Shown here one piece after another: positions 36,521 through 49,390 of a DNA stretch of 64,000 nt (positions are counted from its first letter, which is position 1; each line of letters begins with the position of its first letter). Source of the DNA: Ferrimonas sediminicola (GTDB lineage: Bacteria; Pseudomonadota; Gammaproteobacteria; Enterobacterales; Shewanellaceae); contig NZ_SWCI01000001.1 of the NCBI RefSeq assembly GCF_005116715.1, forward strand, positions 310,001-374,000. The letters are read 5' to 3'. The notes under the pieces were generated by a model. The model was not told where the DNA came from and made no database searches. It saw only the letters and a program-made list of their open reading frames with translations. The position numbers were made by a program, and so were the translations under genes.

Positions 36521-37432
36521 ATGAGTAAACAGCGCACTCTACAGCGCCCGGTTCAGGCAACCGGTGTGGGTCTTCACTCCGGTGACAAGGTCACCCTGAG
36601 CATCAATCCGGCCCCCGTGGGCACCGGGATTGTGTTCCGGCGTACCGATCTGACCCCGGTGGCGGAGATCCCCGCCAGTGCCGCGCTGGTGCGTGAGACC
36701 ACCCTGTGTACCGGCCTGGTCAGCGACGAGGGTCACCGTATCGCCACGGTGGAGCACCTGATGTCTGCCCTGGCCGGCCTCGGCGTAGACAATGCCATCA
36801 TCGAGGTGGATGCGCCCGAGATCCCCATTATGGACGGCAGTGCCAGTCCCTTTGTCTTCCTTCTTCAGACCGCCGGCCTGGTAGAGCAGCCTGCGTCCAA
36901 ACAGTACCTGCGCATCCGTAAGCCGATCCGGGTCGAAGAGGGTGACAAGTGGGCGGAGTTCCGTCCCCATAATGGCTTTAAACTCAACTTTGCCATCGAC
37001 TTCGATCACCCGGAGATCGCCAGAAGCCAGCAGAAGATGGTGATGGAGTTCTCCTCTGCCGAATACATCAAGCAGGTGAGTCGCGCCCGCACCTTCGGGT
37101 TTATGCGCGACATCGAGTACCTGCGGGCCAACAACCTGGCCCTGGGCGGCAGCATGGAGAACGCCGTGGTGCTGGACGAGTTCCGCATCCTCAACCCCGA
37201 TGGCCTGCGGGTTGAGAACGAGTTCGTCAAGCATAAGATTCTGGATGCCGTGGGGGATCTCTATCTGGGAGGGTATGCCATCCTGGGAGAATTCACCGCG
37301 TTCAAGTCCGGTCATGCGCTGAATAACCAACTGATTCGCGCGGTACTGGCGGATCAGGAAGCCTGGGAACTGGTGAGCTTCGAGGAGGCTCAGCAGGTGC
37401 CGATGGACTACCTGGCACCGGTGACCGCCTGA
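36521..37432 (+). CDS. lpxC: UDP-3-O-acyl-N-acetylglucosamine deacetylase LpxC
   Basis: Zinc deacetylase for the committed step of lipid A synthesis (303 residues). The zinc ligands His79 ([11 protein letters not shown]), His238 and Asp242 ([10 protein letters not shown]) fall at the E. coli positions, with Glu78 as general base and a GHALNN histidine near 265. ATG 36521 gives [10 protein letters not shown]; the longer frame from 36452 covers the promoter. It ends the cluster; the terminator lies inside the convergent dciA. Confidence 0.98.
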   Translation: MSKQRTLQRPVQATGVGLHSGDKVTLSINPAPVGTGIVFRRTDLTPVAEIPASAALVRETTLCTGLVSDEGHRIATVEHLMSALAGLGVDNAIIEVDAPEIPIMDGSASPFVFLLQTAGLVEQPASKQYLRIRKPIRVEEGDKWAEFRPHNGFKLNFAIDFDHPEIARSQQKMVMEFSSAEYIKQVSRARTFGFMRDIEYLRANNLALGGSMENAVVLDEFRILNPDGLRVENEFVKHKILDAVGDLYLGGYAILGEFTAFKSGHALNNQLIRAVLADQEAWELVSFEEAQQVPMDYLAPVTA

Positions 37433-37433
37433 G

Positions 37434-37883
37434 TTAAGAGTTGTTCTGCTGGCCGCCCCCATGGGCGGCCAGTTTTTTTAGCTTCTCTCCCAGGCTGCCG
37501 CCTATAGATTCTGCAAGCTCCTGAATCTGGCTCGCAGCTTGAGGACTGAGTCTATTAAGATTTTGCGTTACCTGTCGCTCAATCCTGGACAGTGTCGGGT
37601 TGACTTTGATCTCAATAGTGGTGAGCATTGGGAAACCTTGTTGCCGCAACTGCTGCAGCAGCTGCAGTTTCATGAACTGCAGCCGGGTTGCCCAGGCGGC
37701 GCTGTCGGTCTCGATGATCATGACACCGTCGCGAAGGTTGGCTACCCGGTACCGCCCCCTGAGGTCACTGCCCAGGAGATCGGTGGTCGCCTGTTGCAAC
37801 TGTCTGAGCGACTCAGTGCGCTCCTGGACCTGACGGAGCCTTTGGCTCATCAGCTCGGCAACATCGGTAGGTTTTGACTTCAT
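37434..37883 (-). CDS. dciA: DUF721 protein, DciA-like replicative helicase loader
   Basis: A 149-residue DUF721 protein. DciA is the ancestral loader of the DnaB helicase in bacteria that lack phage-derived dnaC. The N-terminal half (ELMSQRLRQVQ to VMIIETDSAAWATRLQF) is the conserved domain with the IETDSAAWATRL signature; the C-terminal part is helical and basic. I chose the ATG at 37883; an earlier in-frame ATG at 37916 would overlap the divergent peptidase start. It is convergent with lpxC, a placement also seen in Shewanella-type genomes. Confidence 0.85.
   Translation of the reverse strand: MKSKPTDVAELMSQRLRQVQERTESLRQLQQATTDLLGSDLRGRYRVANLRDGVMIIETDSAAWATRLQFMKLQLLQQLRQQGFPMLTTIEIKVNPTLSRIERQVTQNLNRLSPQAASQIQELAESIGGSLGEKLKKLAAHGGGQQNNS
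37449..37479 (+). terminator. Terminator of lpxC, inside the dciA 3' end
   Basis: CTGGCCGCCC (37449-37458) pairs with GGGCGGCCAG (37463-37472), followed by seven T residues on the plus strand. The same bases encode the C-terminal LAAHGGG-type tail of the convergent dciA. Confidence 0.85.
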
Positions 37884-37914
37884 ACCAAGACACAAAAGAT
37901 TAGATAAGAACTCC

Positions 37915-38820
37915 ATGAGTGTAACAGTCTTTATAAAGGGAAAGCACGGTGTACGGCACTGGCAACCGGGCAAGGGGTGGTTTTTGCTGCCGCTGATGCT
38001 AGTGGCCGCCGGCGTTGGGCTGTTCCAGCTCCATAAAGAGCAGTTGCACGAGGTGGAGCAGAAGCTGGCTCAGGCTCAGGAGAGTCAGGCCGATGGGCAG
38101 GAGCAGGTGGAAGAGATCCGCCAGCTGACCCAGACCCAGTTGGCCACCCTGGCGGTCCGCCTCGGGCGGATGCAGGCGCAGATGAATCGCCTGGAGTCGC
38201 TGGGGATCGCACTGGCCGATCGGGCCGAACTAACCGAACAGTTTGATTTCTCATCGGCGGTGGGCCTGGGTGGCGCCAATGCCGATGAGCTGGGTGATGT
38301 GGGGCTCAAGCAGCTGCTGCTGGAGATGGAGCAACTGGCCAAGCGGCTGGACAGCTCGGACAGCCAGCTGGCGCTACTTGAAACTGTCGAGCGCAATCAC
38401 CATATAGATTTAAGCAGTTATTTGTCAGGACGTCCCATCGTCAAGGGCTGGCAGTCCTCCGACTATGGGATGCGCAACGATCCATTCACCGGCCGTCCCG
38501 CCATGCATAAAGGCATCGATTTCGCGGGTACGGAAGGGGGCGATGTCGTCGCCACCGGAGCGGGAGTCGTCTCCTACTCGGGCGAGATGTACGGTTACGG
38601 CAATTTGGTCGAGATTGATCATGGTAACGGGGTGAAGACCCGTTACGGTCATAACAAGGCCCTGCTGGTCAAGGCAGGCCAGGTGGTCAAGAAGGGAGAC
38701 GTTATTGCCGAACTGGGCAATACCGGCCGTTCGACCGGACCCCATGTCCATTACGAAGTGTTGCGCAACGATCGTCAGGTTAATCCTAACAAATACGTTT
38801 ACCGTAAGCCCCGCAGTTAG
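37915..38820 (+). CDS. M23 family metallopeptidase with membrane anchor and coiled coil
   Basis: Likely inner-membrane-anchored murein endopeptidase (301 residues). A transmembrane segment (about residues 22-40) is followed by a periplasmic coiled coil (about 45-110) and a C-terminal LytM/M23 domain. All zinc and catalytic positions are intact: His198 and Asp202 (HKGID), then His277 and His279 (HVHYE). This predicts an active enzyme rather than an EnvC/NlpD-type activator. It sits where enteric bacteria carry secM, 69 bases before secA. The start is 31 bases from the divergent dciA start. Confidence 0.9.
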   Translation: MSVTVFIKGKHGVRHWQPGKGWFLLPLMLVAAGVGLFQLHKEQLHEVEQKLAQAQESQADGQEQVEEIRQLTQTQLATLAVRLGRMQAQMNRLESLGIALADRAELTEQFDFSSAVGLGGANADELGDVGLKQLLLEMEQLAKRLDSSDSQLALLETVERNHHIDLSSYLSGRPIVKGWQSSDYGMRNDPFTGRPAMHKGIDFAGTEGGDVVATGAGVVSYSGEMYGYGNLVEIDHGNGVKTRYGHNKALLVKAGQVVKKGDVIAELGNTGRSTGPHVHYEVLRNDRQVNPNKYVYRKPRS

Positions 38821-38889
38821 TGGGGCGGGCAATCCTGGTAGGGCCAACGGAGTTTGGTCCGAGTCCTAAGTAAAAAGTGAAATAAGACG

Positions 38890-41577
<2,688 letters not shown>

Positions 41578-41597
41578 TAAGGTCTGATATCAGATAG

Positions 41598-41626
41598 CAA
41601 ATGCCAGTCTCCGGACTGGCATTTTT
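41598..41626 (+). terminator. Rho-independent terminator after secA
   Basis: AATGCCAGTC (41600-41609) pairs with GACTGGCATT (41614-41623) around TCCG, ending in a TTTTT run. It lies 15 bases before mutT, so some readthrough may feed that gene. Confidence 0.85.
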
Positions 41627-41640
41627 GATCAGAGAGGAGC

Positions 41641-42027
41641 ATGGCGGTGGCCATTCAGAGAATCGTTATCGGCCTGGTTCGGAACAGCCAGGACCAGTAT
41701 TTGATCAGCCTCAGGCGGGGGGAGCAGCACCTGGCAGGCAAGTGGGAGTTCCCCGGCGGCAAGGCGGAGGCGGGGGAGGATGAACTCTCCGCCCTGGCCA
41801 GGGAGCTGGAGGAGGAGGTGGGGCTGGAACTCACTGGCGCCGAACTGATGGAGCGCAAGGTGTTCGAGTTCGACGACCGCACCCTGGCGCTGCACTTCTA
41901 CCGGGTGACCGGCTACCGTGGCCAGCCCAGGGCCAGGGAGGGGCAACCCCTGAAGTGGGCCAGTGTCGAGGAGCTCAGGGCCCTGCCGTTTCCCAAGGCC
42001 AACGACTCGGTGATTGCCGCGTTGTGA
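41641..42027 (+). CDS. mutT: 8-oxo-dGTP diphosphatase MutT
   Basis: Nudix hydrolase (128 residues) that clears 8-oxo-dGTP from the nucleotide pool and so prevents A:T to C:G transversions. The complete Nudix box runs GKAEAGEDELSALARELEEE plus VGL. ATG 41641 follows GAGAGGAGC. The order secA-mutT is conserved in gammaproteobacteria. Confidence 0.96.
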   Translation: MAVAIQRIVIGLVRNSQDQYLISLRRGEQHLAGKWEFPGGKAEAGEDELSALARELEEEVGLELTGAELMERKVFEFDDRTLALHFYRVTGYRGQPRAREGQPLKWASVEELRALPFPKANDSVIAAL

Positions 42028-42063
42028 CATGAAAAAAAGGCTCCCTGGGAGCCTTTTTTCATG
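42028..42063. terminator. Bidirectional terminator between mutT and yacG
   Basis: AAAAAAGGCTCC pairs with GGGAGCCTTTTTT between convergent genes, giving T runs on both strands. A CATG flanks each side. Confidence 0.9.
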
Positions 42064-42070
42064 GTCGAGG

Positions 42071-42271
42071 TTAATCCTCTTTGAAGAAGTCGCCCTCGTC
42101 GTAGCCGAGATCGTCGGGGATCTCCGGTTCGACGGGGATGGCGTGCTTCTCGTCGGCCCAGTCTCCCAGATCGATCATCTTGCAGCGTTCGCTGCAGAAC
42201 GGCTTGAAGGGGTGGTTATCGTCCCAGGTCACCGTTTTCTTGCAGGTGGGGCATTGTACTTCCAGGGTCAT
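42071..42271 (-). CDS. yacG: DNA gyrase inhibitor YacG
   Basis: Small zinc-finger protein (66 residues) that binds GyrB and inhibits gyrase in E. coli. The four zinc ligands are Cys7 and Cys10 (CPTC), Cys26 and Cys30 (CSERC), followed by the [13 protein letters not shown] motif and an acidic tail. The start overlaps the zapD stop by four bases. Confidence 0.94.
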   Translation of the reverse strand: MTLEVQCPTCKKTVTWDDNHPFKPFCSERCKMIDLGDWADEKHAIPVEPEIPDDLGYDEGDFFKED

Positions 42272-43023
42272 GGGGTCTCCATCGACAGCGACAGGCTAAA
42301 GGGGAGGTTGCGCACTTCGGCGCTGCCCGTGCCGGCGTTCATCATGTTCAGACTGAATCGGCTCTTGTGGCCGCTGATCACCGGGTAACAGCCATAGTGG
42401 TTGTCCAGGCGGATCCGCAGCAGGGCCAGAGGGTGATCGGCATTATGGAGAAACTGGCCCTGGATCGCCACCCTGTTCTCCCAGTGACTGCATTCGCGAA
42501 TCAGTTGCAGTTGCAGGGCGATCGCCTCGGTCAGCGGTGCCAGGGTGGCCAGCCAGGCGTCGATATCCTGGATCCGCTGGGCCCTGGACTGACCCAGCCA
42601 GTGCTGCAGCCGGGGGAGGTCAAAGCCACAGGCTCCGCCGGCCAGGTTGACCCGCTGGCGGATCTGGCTCAGAAACCTGTCCTGACGCAGAGTGCTGCCC
42701 GGGCGCTCCATCTGCAGCAGGGCGCGGCCTTGCCGCTGCAGGGTCTCCACCAGTGCCTGAAGCTGCCGCTGGTCCACTCCGGGCTGGCTCTGCCACTGGG
42801 TCACCAGGGACAGGCTCTGATCCACCTGCTTGGCCAGCTCCCCCTTGATGTCGGAGCGTTCCAGCAGGTCGCACAGCTCGAACAGGGTGCGGAACAGGCT
42901 GCGGTGGGCACTGGGGCAGTCGCCGTTACGGCAGTCCTCCAGGGCCTGCACCAATTGCTCCACCCTCAGGTAGAAGCGGGTGCGTTCGTTCAGGGGATGT
43001 TCGTACAGGGTCGAGTTACTCAT
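42268..43023 (-). CDS. zapD: Z-ring crosslinking protein ZapD
   Basis: Cytoplasmic dimer (251 residues) that binds the FtsZ C-terminal peptide and bundles filaments. The N terminus [18 protein letters not shown] is the family signature. ATG 43023 gives [11 protein letters not shown]; the frame could start four codons earlier inside coaE. It overlaps coaE by eight bases and yacG by four. Confidence 0.95.
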   Translation of the reverse strand: MSNSTLYEHPLNERTRFYLRVEQLVQALEDCRNGDCPSAHRSLFRTLFELCDLLERSDIKGELAKQVDQSLSLVTQWQSQPGVDQRQLQALVETLQRQGRALLQMERPGSTLRQDRFLSQIRQRVNLAGGACGFDLPRLQHWLGQSRAQRIQDIDAWLATLAPLTEAIALQLQLIRECSHWENRVAIQGQFLHNADHPLALLRIRLDNHYGCYPVISGHKSRFSLNMMNAGTGSAEVRNLPFSLSLSMETP

Positions 43024-43624
43024 GGCTCCCGGCAAGTGTCAGATAGTGTTGATGGAGCTGTTCCACCTGGGTGTTAAGGTCGGCAAGATTTCCGCCGTTG
43101 TCAATGCGATCGTCGGCGGCGGCCAGCCGCTGGGCCCGACTGGCCTGATTGGCCATGATCTTCTCCACTAGGGCCTGGTCATTGTGATCCCGGCTCATGG
43201 TACGCCTAAGCTGCTCCTCCTCCGGCAGATCCACCACCAGTACCCTTTCTACCAGGGACTGCAGGCCGTTCTCCACCAGCAGCGGGATCACCAGCAGGGC
43301 ATAGGGGGAGGTGGCCGCCCGGCCCCGTTCGATCATGCGGGCGCGCACCAGCGGATGGATCAGGGAATTAAGCCACCGCAGCTCCTCAGGCTGGTTGAAT
43401 ACCCGCCGACGCAGGGCGGCCCGGTCCAGGCCGCCGCCGTCACTCAGTACCTGGTCGCCGAAGTGGTCGACGATCGCCTTCAGGCCGTCGCTGCCTGGGG
43501 CGACCACTTCGCGGGCGATAAGGTCGGCGTCGATAAGCTCAATGCCCCGTTTGGCAAACAGATCCGCGACCGTGCTCTTGCCCGAGCCGATGCCGCCGGT
43601 GAGGCCGATCAGCAGGGCGCTCAC
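43016..43624 (-). CDS. coaE: Dephospho-CoA kinase CoaE
   Basis: Last enzyme of CoA synthesis (202 residues). The P-loop GLTGGIGSGKST (8-18 region) and LIDADLIAREVV motif are clear. The start is a GTG that overlaps the pilD stop (GTGA). A much longer frame reaching 43819 would cover pilD and is rejected. Confidence 0.96.
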   Translation of the reverse strand: MSALLIGLTGGIGSGKSTVADLFAKRGIELIDADLIAREVVAPGSDGLKAIVDHFGDQVLSDGGGLDRAALRRRVFNQPEELRWLNSLIHPLVRARMIERGRAATSPYALLVIPLLVENGLQSLVERVLVVDLPEEEQLRRTMSRDHNDQALVEKIMANQASRAQRLAAADDRIDNGGNLADLNTQVEQLHQHYLTLAGSHE

Positions 43625-44502
43625 AGGCCCACCACCCGGGTCAGATACCAGTGGACTATCCGGTCGCCCCACAACAGCGCCACCCAGCCCGCCAGGATGA
43701 TCCAGGGTCCGAAGGGCATGGGGTTGTCCCGCTTCAGCCGGCCCAGGGCCAGCTGGATTAGGCCGAATCCAGCCCCGAGGAGGGAGGAGAGCAGGATGAT
43801 CAGCAGCAGCGGCTTCCACCCCAGCCAGGCGCCAAACAGCGCCAGCAGCTTGAAGTCGCCGTACCCCATCCCCTCCTTACCGGTGACCAGCCTGAACAGC
43901 TGAAACACGCTCCAAAGGCTGAGGTAGCCGAAGGCGGCGCCGAGCACCGCCTGCTCCAGGGGAACCAGGCCATCCCCCAGGTTGAACAGCAGCCCCAGCC
44001 ACAGCAGAGGCAGGGTGATCTGGTCCGGCAGCAGCATCGTATCCGCATCGATAAAGGCCAGGGCGATCAGGCCAAGGCTCAGCAACCACAGGGCGCCGAA
44101 GGTGGGAGTAGGACCAAACTGCCAGGCCAGCAGGACGGAGACGGCCGCGGTCAGCAGCTCCACCAGGGGGTAGCGCAGGCCGATGGTGGCGCCACAATGG
44201 TGACAGCGTCCCCGCAGCAGTAGGTAGCTGAGCAGCGGGATGTTGTGCTTCATGGGGATGGGCGTCAGGCAGTGACCGCAGCGAGAGCGCGGGGTGGCCA
44301 GGTTGAAGGGGGTGGGCAGATCGCTGCGAGTCACCGGTTGTTCGCAGTACTCCTGGCACTCGACGCGCCAGTCCCGGTCCATCATGATCGGCAGGCGATG
44401 GATCACCACGTTGAGGAAGCTGCCCAGGATCAGGCCCAGCAGGGCGACCAGGGAGGAAAACAGCCAGGGCTGCAGTTGGAAAAGGGTGATCCAGTAGTCC
44501 AT
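43621..44502 (-). CDS. pilD: Type IV prepilin peptidase / N-methyltransferase PilD
   Basis: Polytopic inner-membrane aspartic protease (293 residues) that cleaves and methylates type IV prepilins, and often type II secretion pseudopilins. The cytoplasmic zinc-type cysteines Cys75, Cys78, Cys100 and Cys103 are present. So are the catalytic aspartates in AFIDADTMLLPD (about 154) and GMGYGDFK (Asp216). It is downstream of pilC and overlaps coaE by four bases. Confidence 0.96.
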   Translation of the reverse strand: MDYWITLFQLQPWLFSSLVALLGLILGSFLNVVIHRLPIMMDRDWRVECQEYCEQPVTRSDLPTPFNLATPRSRCGHCLTPIPMKHNIPLLSYLLLRGRCHHCGATIGLRYPLVELLTAAVSVLLAWQFGPTPTFGALWLLSLGLIALAFIDADTMLLPDQITLPLLWLGLLFNLGDGLVPLEQAVLGAAFGYLSLWSVFQLFRLVTGKEGMGYGDFKLLALFGAWLGWKPLLLIILLSSLLGAGFGLIQLALGRLKRDNPMPFGPWIILAGWVALLWGDRIVHWYLTRVVGL

Positions 44503-44538
44503 TTCGTGATTCGGCTTAATGAGTTATCTCTGCTGATC

Positions 44539-45771
44539 CTAGCCGACCACGCTACCCAATTGGAAGATCGGAAGATACATTGCCACCACCAACCCGCCTA
44601 CGAGTGATCCTATCACCACCATCAGCAGAGGCTCGATCAGGGTGGAGAGGCCGTCGACGGCGTCATCCACCTGCATCTCGTAGATGTTGGCCACCTTGTT
44701 GAGCATCTCATCCAGGGAGCCGGACTCCTCGCCGATAAGCACCATCTGTACCAGCATGTCCGGGAACACCTTTTGGGTGCGCATCGCCATGTTCATCTGC
44801 AGCCCGGAGACCACCTGGTCCCTGACGGCCTGCACCGCACTGCGGTACACCGCATTGCCCGCGGCCCCGGCGGCGGAATTCAGCCCCTCGATCAGTGGCA
44901 CCCCGGCGGCGAAGGTGGTCGCCAGGGTCCGGGCAAAGCGGGCTACGGCCCCCTTGTGCAGTATCGGGCCCACCAGGGGCAGCCTGAGCAGCAGGGCGTC
45001 GAGGCGGTCGCGCACGCGGGCCGAGCTGCGATGGGCGCGGATCCCTCCCCACACCAGGCCAATCACTCCGCAGGCGAAGTAGGGCCAGGCCTGCTGGAGG
45101 ACGCGGGACAACTGGATCACCCACTGGGTAAACAGGGGCAACTCGGCGTTGAAGCTGGCAAAGATCTCTTCGAACTGGGGCACCACGAACAGCAGCAGGA
45201 TCACCGTGACCATCAGGGCGACCAGGATCACCGCGGTAGGGTAGAACATCGCCTTCTTGATCTTCGACTTCAGCGCCTCCGCCTTCTCCCGGTAGGTGGC
45301 GATGCGGTCGAACACCCGGTCCAGGGCGCCGGAGTGCTCTCCCGCCTCCACCAGGTCGCAGTAGAGCTCATCGAACTGCTGACGGTGGGGGCGCAGTGCC
45401 TGGGACAGGGGGACGCCCGCCTCCACCTGCAGCAGGATCTCTCCCAGAAGGTTGCGCATCGCTTCCCGGTCGTGGCCCCGACCGATCATCTGCAGGGTGG
45501 TGACCAGGGGAACGCCGGCCAGCAGCATGGTGGCGATCTGCCGGGTCACCATGGCCAGCTCCATGGGGGTAATCCGCCCTCCTCGTTGGAACAGCGGGCT
45601 GGGCTTCCGCCGCAGTCGCACCGCGTGGATCCCCTGTTTGCGCAGCTGGCTGCGGGCCTCTTCGGCATTGACGGCGCGGATTTCACCCTGGGTACGGTCG
45701 CCGCTGGCGTTGGCGCCTCGCCACAGAAACTCGGTGATGGTGGGGGCGGCGCCCTTGGCGGCACGGCTCAT
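44539..45771 (-). CDS. pilC: Type IV pilus inner-membrane platform protein PilC
   Basis: Platform protein (410 residues) connecting the extension ATPase to pilin insertion. It contains two GspF-type repeats (each with LPLVGPI or VPLVTTLQM-like segments) and three to four transmembrane helices, ending in [20 protein letters not shown]. The start overlaps the pilB stop by four bases; 36 bases separate it from pilD. Confidence 0.96.
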   Translation of the reverse strand: MSRAAKGAAPTITEFLWRGANASGDRTQGEIRAVNAEEARSQLRKQGIHAVRLRRKPSPLFQRGGRITPMELAMVTRQIATMLLAGVPLVTTLQMIGRGHDREAMRNLLGEILLQVEAGVPLSQALRPHRQQFDELYCDLVEAGEHSGALDRVFDRIATYREKAEALKSKIKKAMFYPTAVILVALMVTVILLLFVVPQFEEIFASFNAELPLFTQWVIQLSRVLQQAWPYFACGVIGLVWGGIRAHRSSARVRDRLDALLLRLPLVGPILHKGAVARFARTLATTFAAGVPLIEGLNSAAGAAGNAVYRSAVQAVRDQVVSGLQMNMAMRTQKVFPDMLVQMVLIGEESGSLDEMLNKVANIYEMQVDDAVDGLSTLIEPLLMVVIGSLVGGLVVAMYLPIFQLGSVVG

Positions 45772-47384
45772 GGGGCCGCCTGCCAGTCGGTGATGCGGTT
45801 GATCTCTGCCAGGGTGGTGACGCCGGCCGCCACCTGGGCCAGGCCCGACTGGCGCAGGGGCACCATGCCGCCCTCCCTGGCGACCCGGGCCAGCTCCAGC
45901 GAGGTGCCGTTGGCCATGATCAGCTCGGCCAGGGAGGGGGACATGGGCAGCAGTTCATAGACCCCCAGGCGGCCCCGGTAGCCGTCGGTGCAGTGATCGC
46001 AGCCCCTGGCCCGGTAGAGGGTGGGGCCGGAGGCGATCTGTGTGTCACTGAATCCCGCCTCCTGCAGTACCTCGGGTGTCAATGGTTCCGCTTCCCGGCA
46101 GTGGACGCACAGCCGTCTGGCCAGCCGCTGGGCGATGATCAGTGACACCGAGGCGGCGATGTTATAGGCCGGCACGCCCATGTTCAGCAACCGGGTCAGG
46201 GTCTCGGCGGCGGAGTTGGTGTGCAGGGTGGAGAGCACCAGGTGACCGGTCTGGGCGGCCTTGATGGCGATCTCCGCGGTCTCCAGGTCCCGAATCTCCC
46301 CCACCATGACGATGTCCGGGTCCTGGCGCAGGAAGGCCCTCAGGGCGGAGGCGAAGGTGAGTCCGGCCCTGTTGTTTATCTGTACCTGATTAATCCCCGG
46401 CAGGTTGATCTCGACCGGGTCCTCGGCGGTGGAGATGTTGCGCTGCTCGGTGTTGAGGATATTCAGCCCGGTGTAGAGGGAGACGGTCTTACCGGAGCCG
46501 GTGGGGCCGGTGACCAGGATCATTCCCTGGGGCCGTTGCAGTGCCGACAGGTAGAGCCGCTTCTGCTGCGGTTGGTAGCCGAGGACGTCGATGTTGAGCA
46601 GGGCCGCCGAGCCGTCCAGTATCCGCATAACGATCTTCTCGCCGAACAGGGTCGGCAGGGTGGAGACCCGAAAGTCGATGGCCCGCTTGGGGCTCAGGCG
46701 CAGTTTTATCCGGCCATCCTGGGGCAGGCGGCGCTCGGCGATGTCCAGCTTGGACATCACCTTGAGGCGGGCGGAGATGCGGCTGGCCAGGTTGACGGGC
46801 GGGGTGGAGACGGTGTGCAGCACCCCATCGATGCGAAAGCGGATGCGGTAGCTCGACTCGTAGGGCTCAAAGTGCAGATCCGACGCCCCCCGCTTGATGG
46901 CGTCGGTGAGCAGCTTGTTGATGTAGATGACGATGGGGGCATCGTCGGCGGCCGGCGGCGCCTCGTTCGGCGCCCCCAGCTCCTCCACCTCGAGGTCGCC
47001 CAGGTTCTGCTCATCGAGCTCGGTCAGTTCCAGGGCGTCGAAGTCGCTCTCCAGAAACCGGTCTATCACCTGCTCCAGAGCCGACCGCTCCACCAGCACC
47101 GGCACCGACCGCAGGCCGGTGTTGAACTCGAAATCCTCCAGCACTGTCAGGTTGGCTGCATCAGAGGTGGCAACAAACAGCTGACCACCTCGGCTGGCCA
47201 GGGGCAGGCAGCGGTGGCGCTCCACCAGCTTCTGACTGATCAGCGCCGACGGCAGGGAGTCGGGGTTGAGCTGGCGGATATCGAACAGCGGCGCTCCCAG
47301 GCTGCGCGCCTGCCGATAGTAGTGGGACTCCAAACGGCCCCCTAGCAGAGTCCGGCGGCGAGACAGCTGCCTGATTGGCTCCAA
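45768..47384 (-). CDS. pilB: Type IV pilus extension ATPase PilB, short N terminus
   Basis: Hexameric ATPase powering pilus extension. Walker A GPTGSGKT (293-300), the Asp box and Walker B ([12 protein letters not shown]), and a CxxC pair (CVHC, CDHC) are intact. The frame allows at most 538 residues, about 25-30 fewer than Shewanella-type PilB, with the beginning of the N-terminal GspE domain missing. No ATG is available. The longest start is a TTG at 47384, inside pilA by 43 bases and without a ribosome site. A TTG at 47333, eight bases after the pilA stop with AGGGGG ahead, is perhaps likelier and would give 521 residues. Confidence 0.92.
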   Translation of the reverse strand: MEPIRQLSRRRTLLGGRLESHYYRQARSLGAPLFDIRQLNPDSLPSALISQKLVERHRCLPLASRGGQLFVATSDAANLTVLEDFEFNTGLRSVPVLVERSALEQVIDRFLESDFDALELTELDEQNLGDLEVEELGAPNEAPPAADDAPIVIYINKLLTDAIKRGASDLHFEPYESSYRIRFRIDGVLHTVSTPPVNLASRISARLKVMSKLDIAERRLPQDGRIKLRLSPKRAIDFRVSTLPTLFGEKIVMRILDGSAALLNIDVLGYQPQQKRLYLSALQRPQGMILVTGPTGSGKTVSLYTGLNILNTEQRNISTAEDPVEINLPGINQVQINNRAGLTFASALRAFLRQDPDIVMVGEIRDLETAEIAIKAAQTGHLVLSTLHTNSAAETLTRLLNMGVPAYNIAASVSLIIAQRLARRLCVHCREAEPLTPEVLQEAGFSDTQIASGPTLYRARGCDHCTDGYRGRLGVYELLPMSPSLAELIMANGTSLELARVAREGGMVPLRQSGLAQVAAGVTTLAEINRITDWQAAP

Positions 47385-47779
47385 GCGATGGCGCCATTGG
47401 TGGCAGCCGGGGCCAGGATATAGGTTTTGCCGTCTACCGAGGCGGCTCCGGTGGCGGTAATGCCCGCGGTGGTAAAGGTCACACTGGCGACGTTGGCTCC
47501 GCGATCGGCGCCGTTGACGTTGCCGCTGGCATCGATATCGACCTTGCCGCTGCAGGCGGTATGAACCTCAGCCGCCGTGGCCGTAGTGCCCACGGTCTGC
47601 ATGCAGACCTCAATCTGGGTCTTGATGGAACCGGTGGCGGCAATCACTTCGGCGAATTTGGCGCGTTTTGTGTAGGTCTGGTAGGCGGGCAGGGCGATGG
47701 CGGCCAGGATGCCGACGATGGCCACGACGATCATCAGCTCGATCAGGGTAAAGCCTTGCGGGCGGGTATGGGTAAGCAT
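47342..47779 (-). CDS. pilA: Type IV major pilin PilA
   Basis: Type IVa pilin precursor (145 residues). The leader MLTHTRPQG is cut before Phe, giving [20 protein letters not shown] with the invariant Glu5. The C-terminal half has Cys pairs, including one at the extreme C terminus (GSCLAAGLC), fitting the disulfide-bonded D-region. ATG 47779 is preceded by AAGGAG at ideal spacing; the frame extends nine codons further but without that signal. The region 47780-47998 upstream is non-coding; I see no clear sigma-54 site there. Confidence 0.95.
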   Translation of the reverse strand: MLTHTRPQGFTLIELMIVVAIVGILAAIALPAYQTYTKRAKFAEVIAATGSIKTQIEVCMQTVGTTATAAEVHTACSGKVDIDASGNVNGADRGANVASVTFTTAGITATGAASVDGKTYILAPAATNGAIAWSQSGSCLAAGLC

Positions 47780-47962
47780 CTGGATACTCCTTTCCATGGG
47801 CGACATTCCGTGTCTCCTCCCCGCCTCCTGCGGGGAAGTGGTTCTAGTCTAAAACTAGTACAAAGTACTGGCCCTACAAGGCCAAGGGGGAAAAATCGTC
47901 GAGGCTGGAGAGACCGGCTCAGAGCGCAGGCGGGTCGATGAGAGGGGAGTGAATTGATGGGG

Positions 47963-47990
47963 AGCAACGGCACCCCGGGGTGCCGTTGCG
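47963..47990 (-). other. Strong hairpin after nadC without T run
   Basis: GCAACGGCACC (47964-47974) pairs perfectly with GGTGCCGTTGC (47979-47989) around CCGG. On the nadC strand it is followed by TCCCCATC rather than T residues, so it is a stem that may stabilise the 3' end, not a classical terminator. Confidence 0.5.
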
Positions 47991-47998
47991 GTGAGGTC

Positions 47999-48844
<846 letters not shown>

Positions 48845-49345
48845 TTACTTCCTGATAGTAAGTGTTTGTCCCCGTTGCACCAGCTCCAGGTGCCGCAGGG
48901 CGTTCATCCCCAGCAGTACGGTATCGTCCTCCTGGCCGGGGTTGAGACTGGCCTCCAGATTATACAGGGTCAGTGGGCCGATTGTGAGTGTCTCTACGGT
49001 GGTGCGGTAGACGGTGATGCTGCCGTTGGCGGTGCTCACCGGGAAGGGGTAGCCAGCCTTAAGCCCCAGAGCGGGGCCGAGGTGGGCGGGGATCGAGGTG
49101 GTGGTGGCTCCGGTATCCAGCATCAGGGTGACCTCCTGGCCGTTGATGGTGCCGACCACCAGGTAGTGGCCCTGACGGTTCTGCTGCAGCACCAGCTCCT
49201 GTCCCTGGATCATCGGGTTCAGGTTGGGGTTGTGTTGGCGCTCGAGCTTGTCGTCGAAATAGAGGTAGAGCAGGGCCAGCATCGACAGCCAGGCGAGAAA
49301 CAGCATCGGCTTGCCAAAGGGAGAGTGGGGGCGTGATCTCTTCAT
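48845..49345 (-). CDS. Membrane-anchored retropepsin-like aspartic protease
   Basis: A 166-residue protein with one N-terminal transmembrane helix (about 13-30) and a periplasmic retropepsin-like domain. The catalytic motif is LMLDTGATTTSIP (Asp77-Thr78-Gly79), with a later LLGMNALRHLEL flap/psi-loop as in clan AA bacterial aspartic proteases. Like retroviral enzymes it has one DTG per chain, so it should act as a dimer. Substrate is unknown. It is divergent from ampD by 45 bases and six bases ahead of nadC. Confidence 0.88.
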   Translation of the reverse strand: MKRSRPHSPFGKPMLFLAWLSMLALLYLYFDDKLERQHNPNLNPMIQGQELVLQQNRQGHYLVVGTINGQEVTLMLDTGATTTSIPAHLGPALGLKAGYPFPVSTANGSITVYRTTVETLTIGPLTLYNLEASLNPGQEDDTVLLGMNALRHLELVQRGQTLTIRK

Positions 49346-49390
49346 ACCTGACCTGCTAAAGTGTGGGTTTTGGCATTATCGGTTTTCTCC

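Noticed and set aside
38821-38889. SecM-like leader peptide before secA
   Set aside because: The gap is 69 bases, with no open frame and no arrest motif.
43625-43819. N-terminal extension of coaE
   Set aside because: It lies wholly within pilD in another frame; the P-loop protein starts normally at the GTG 43624.
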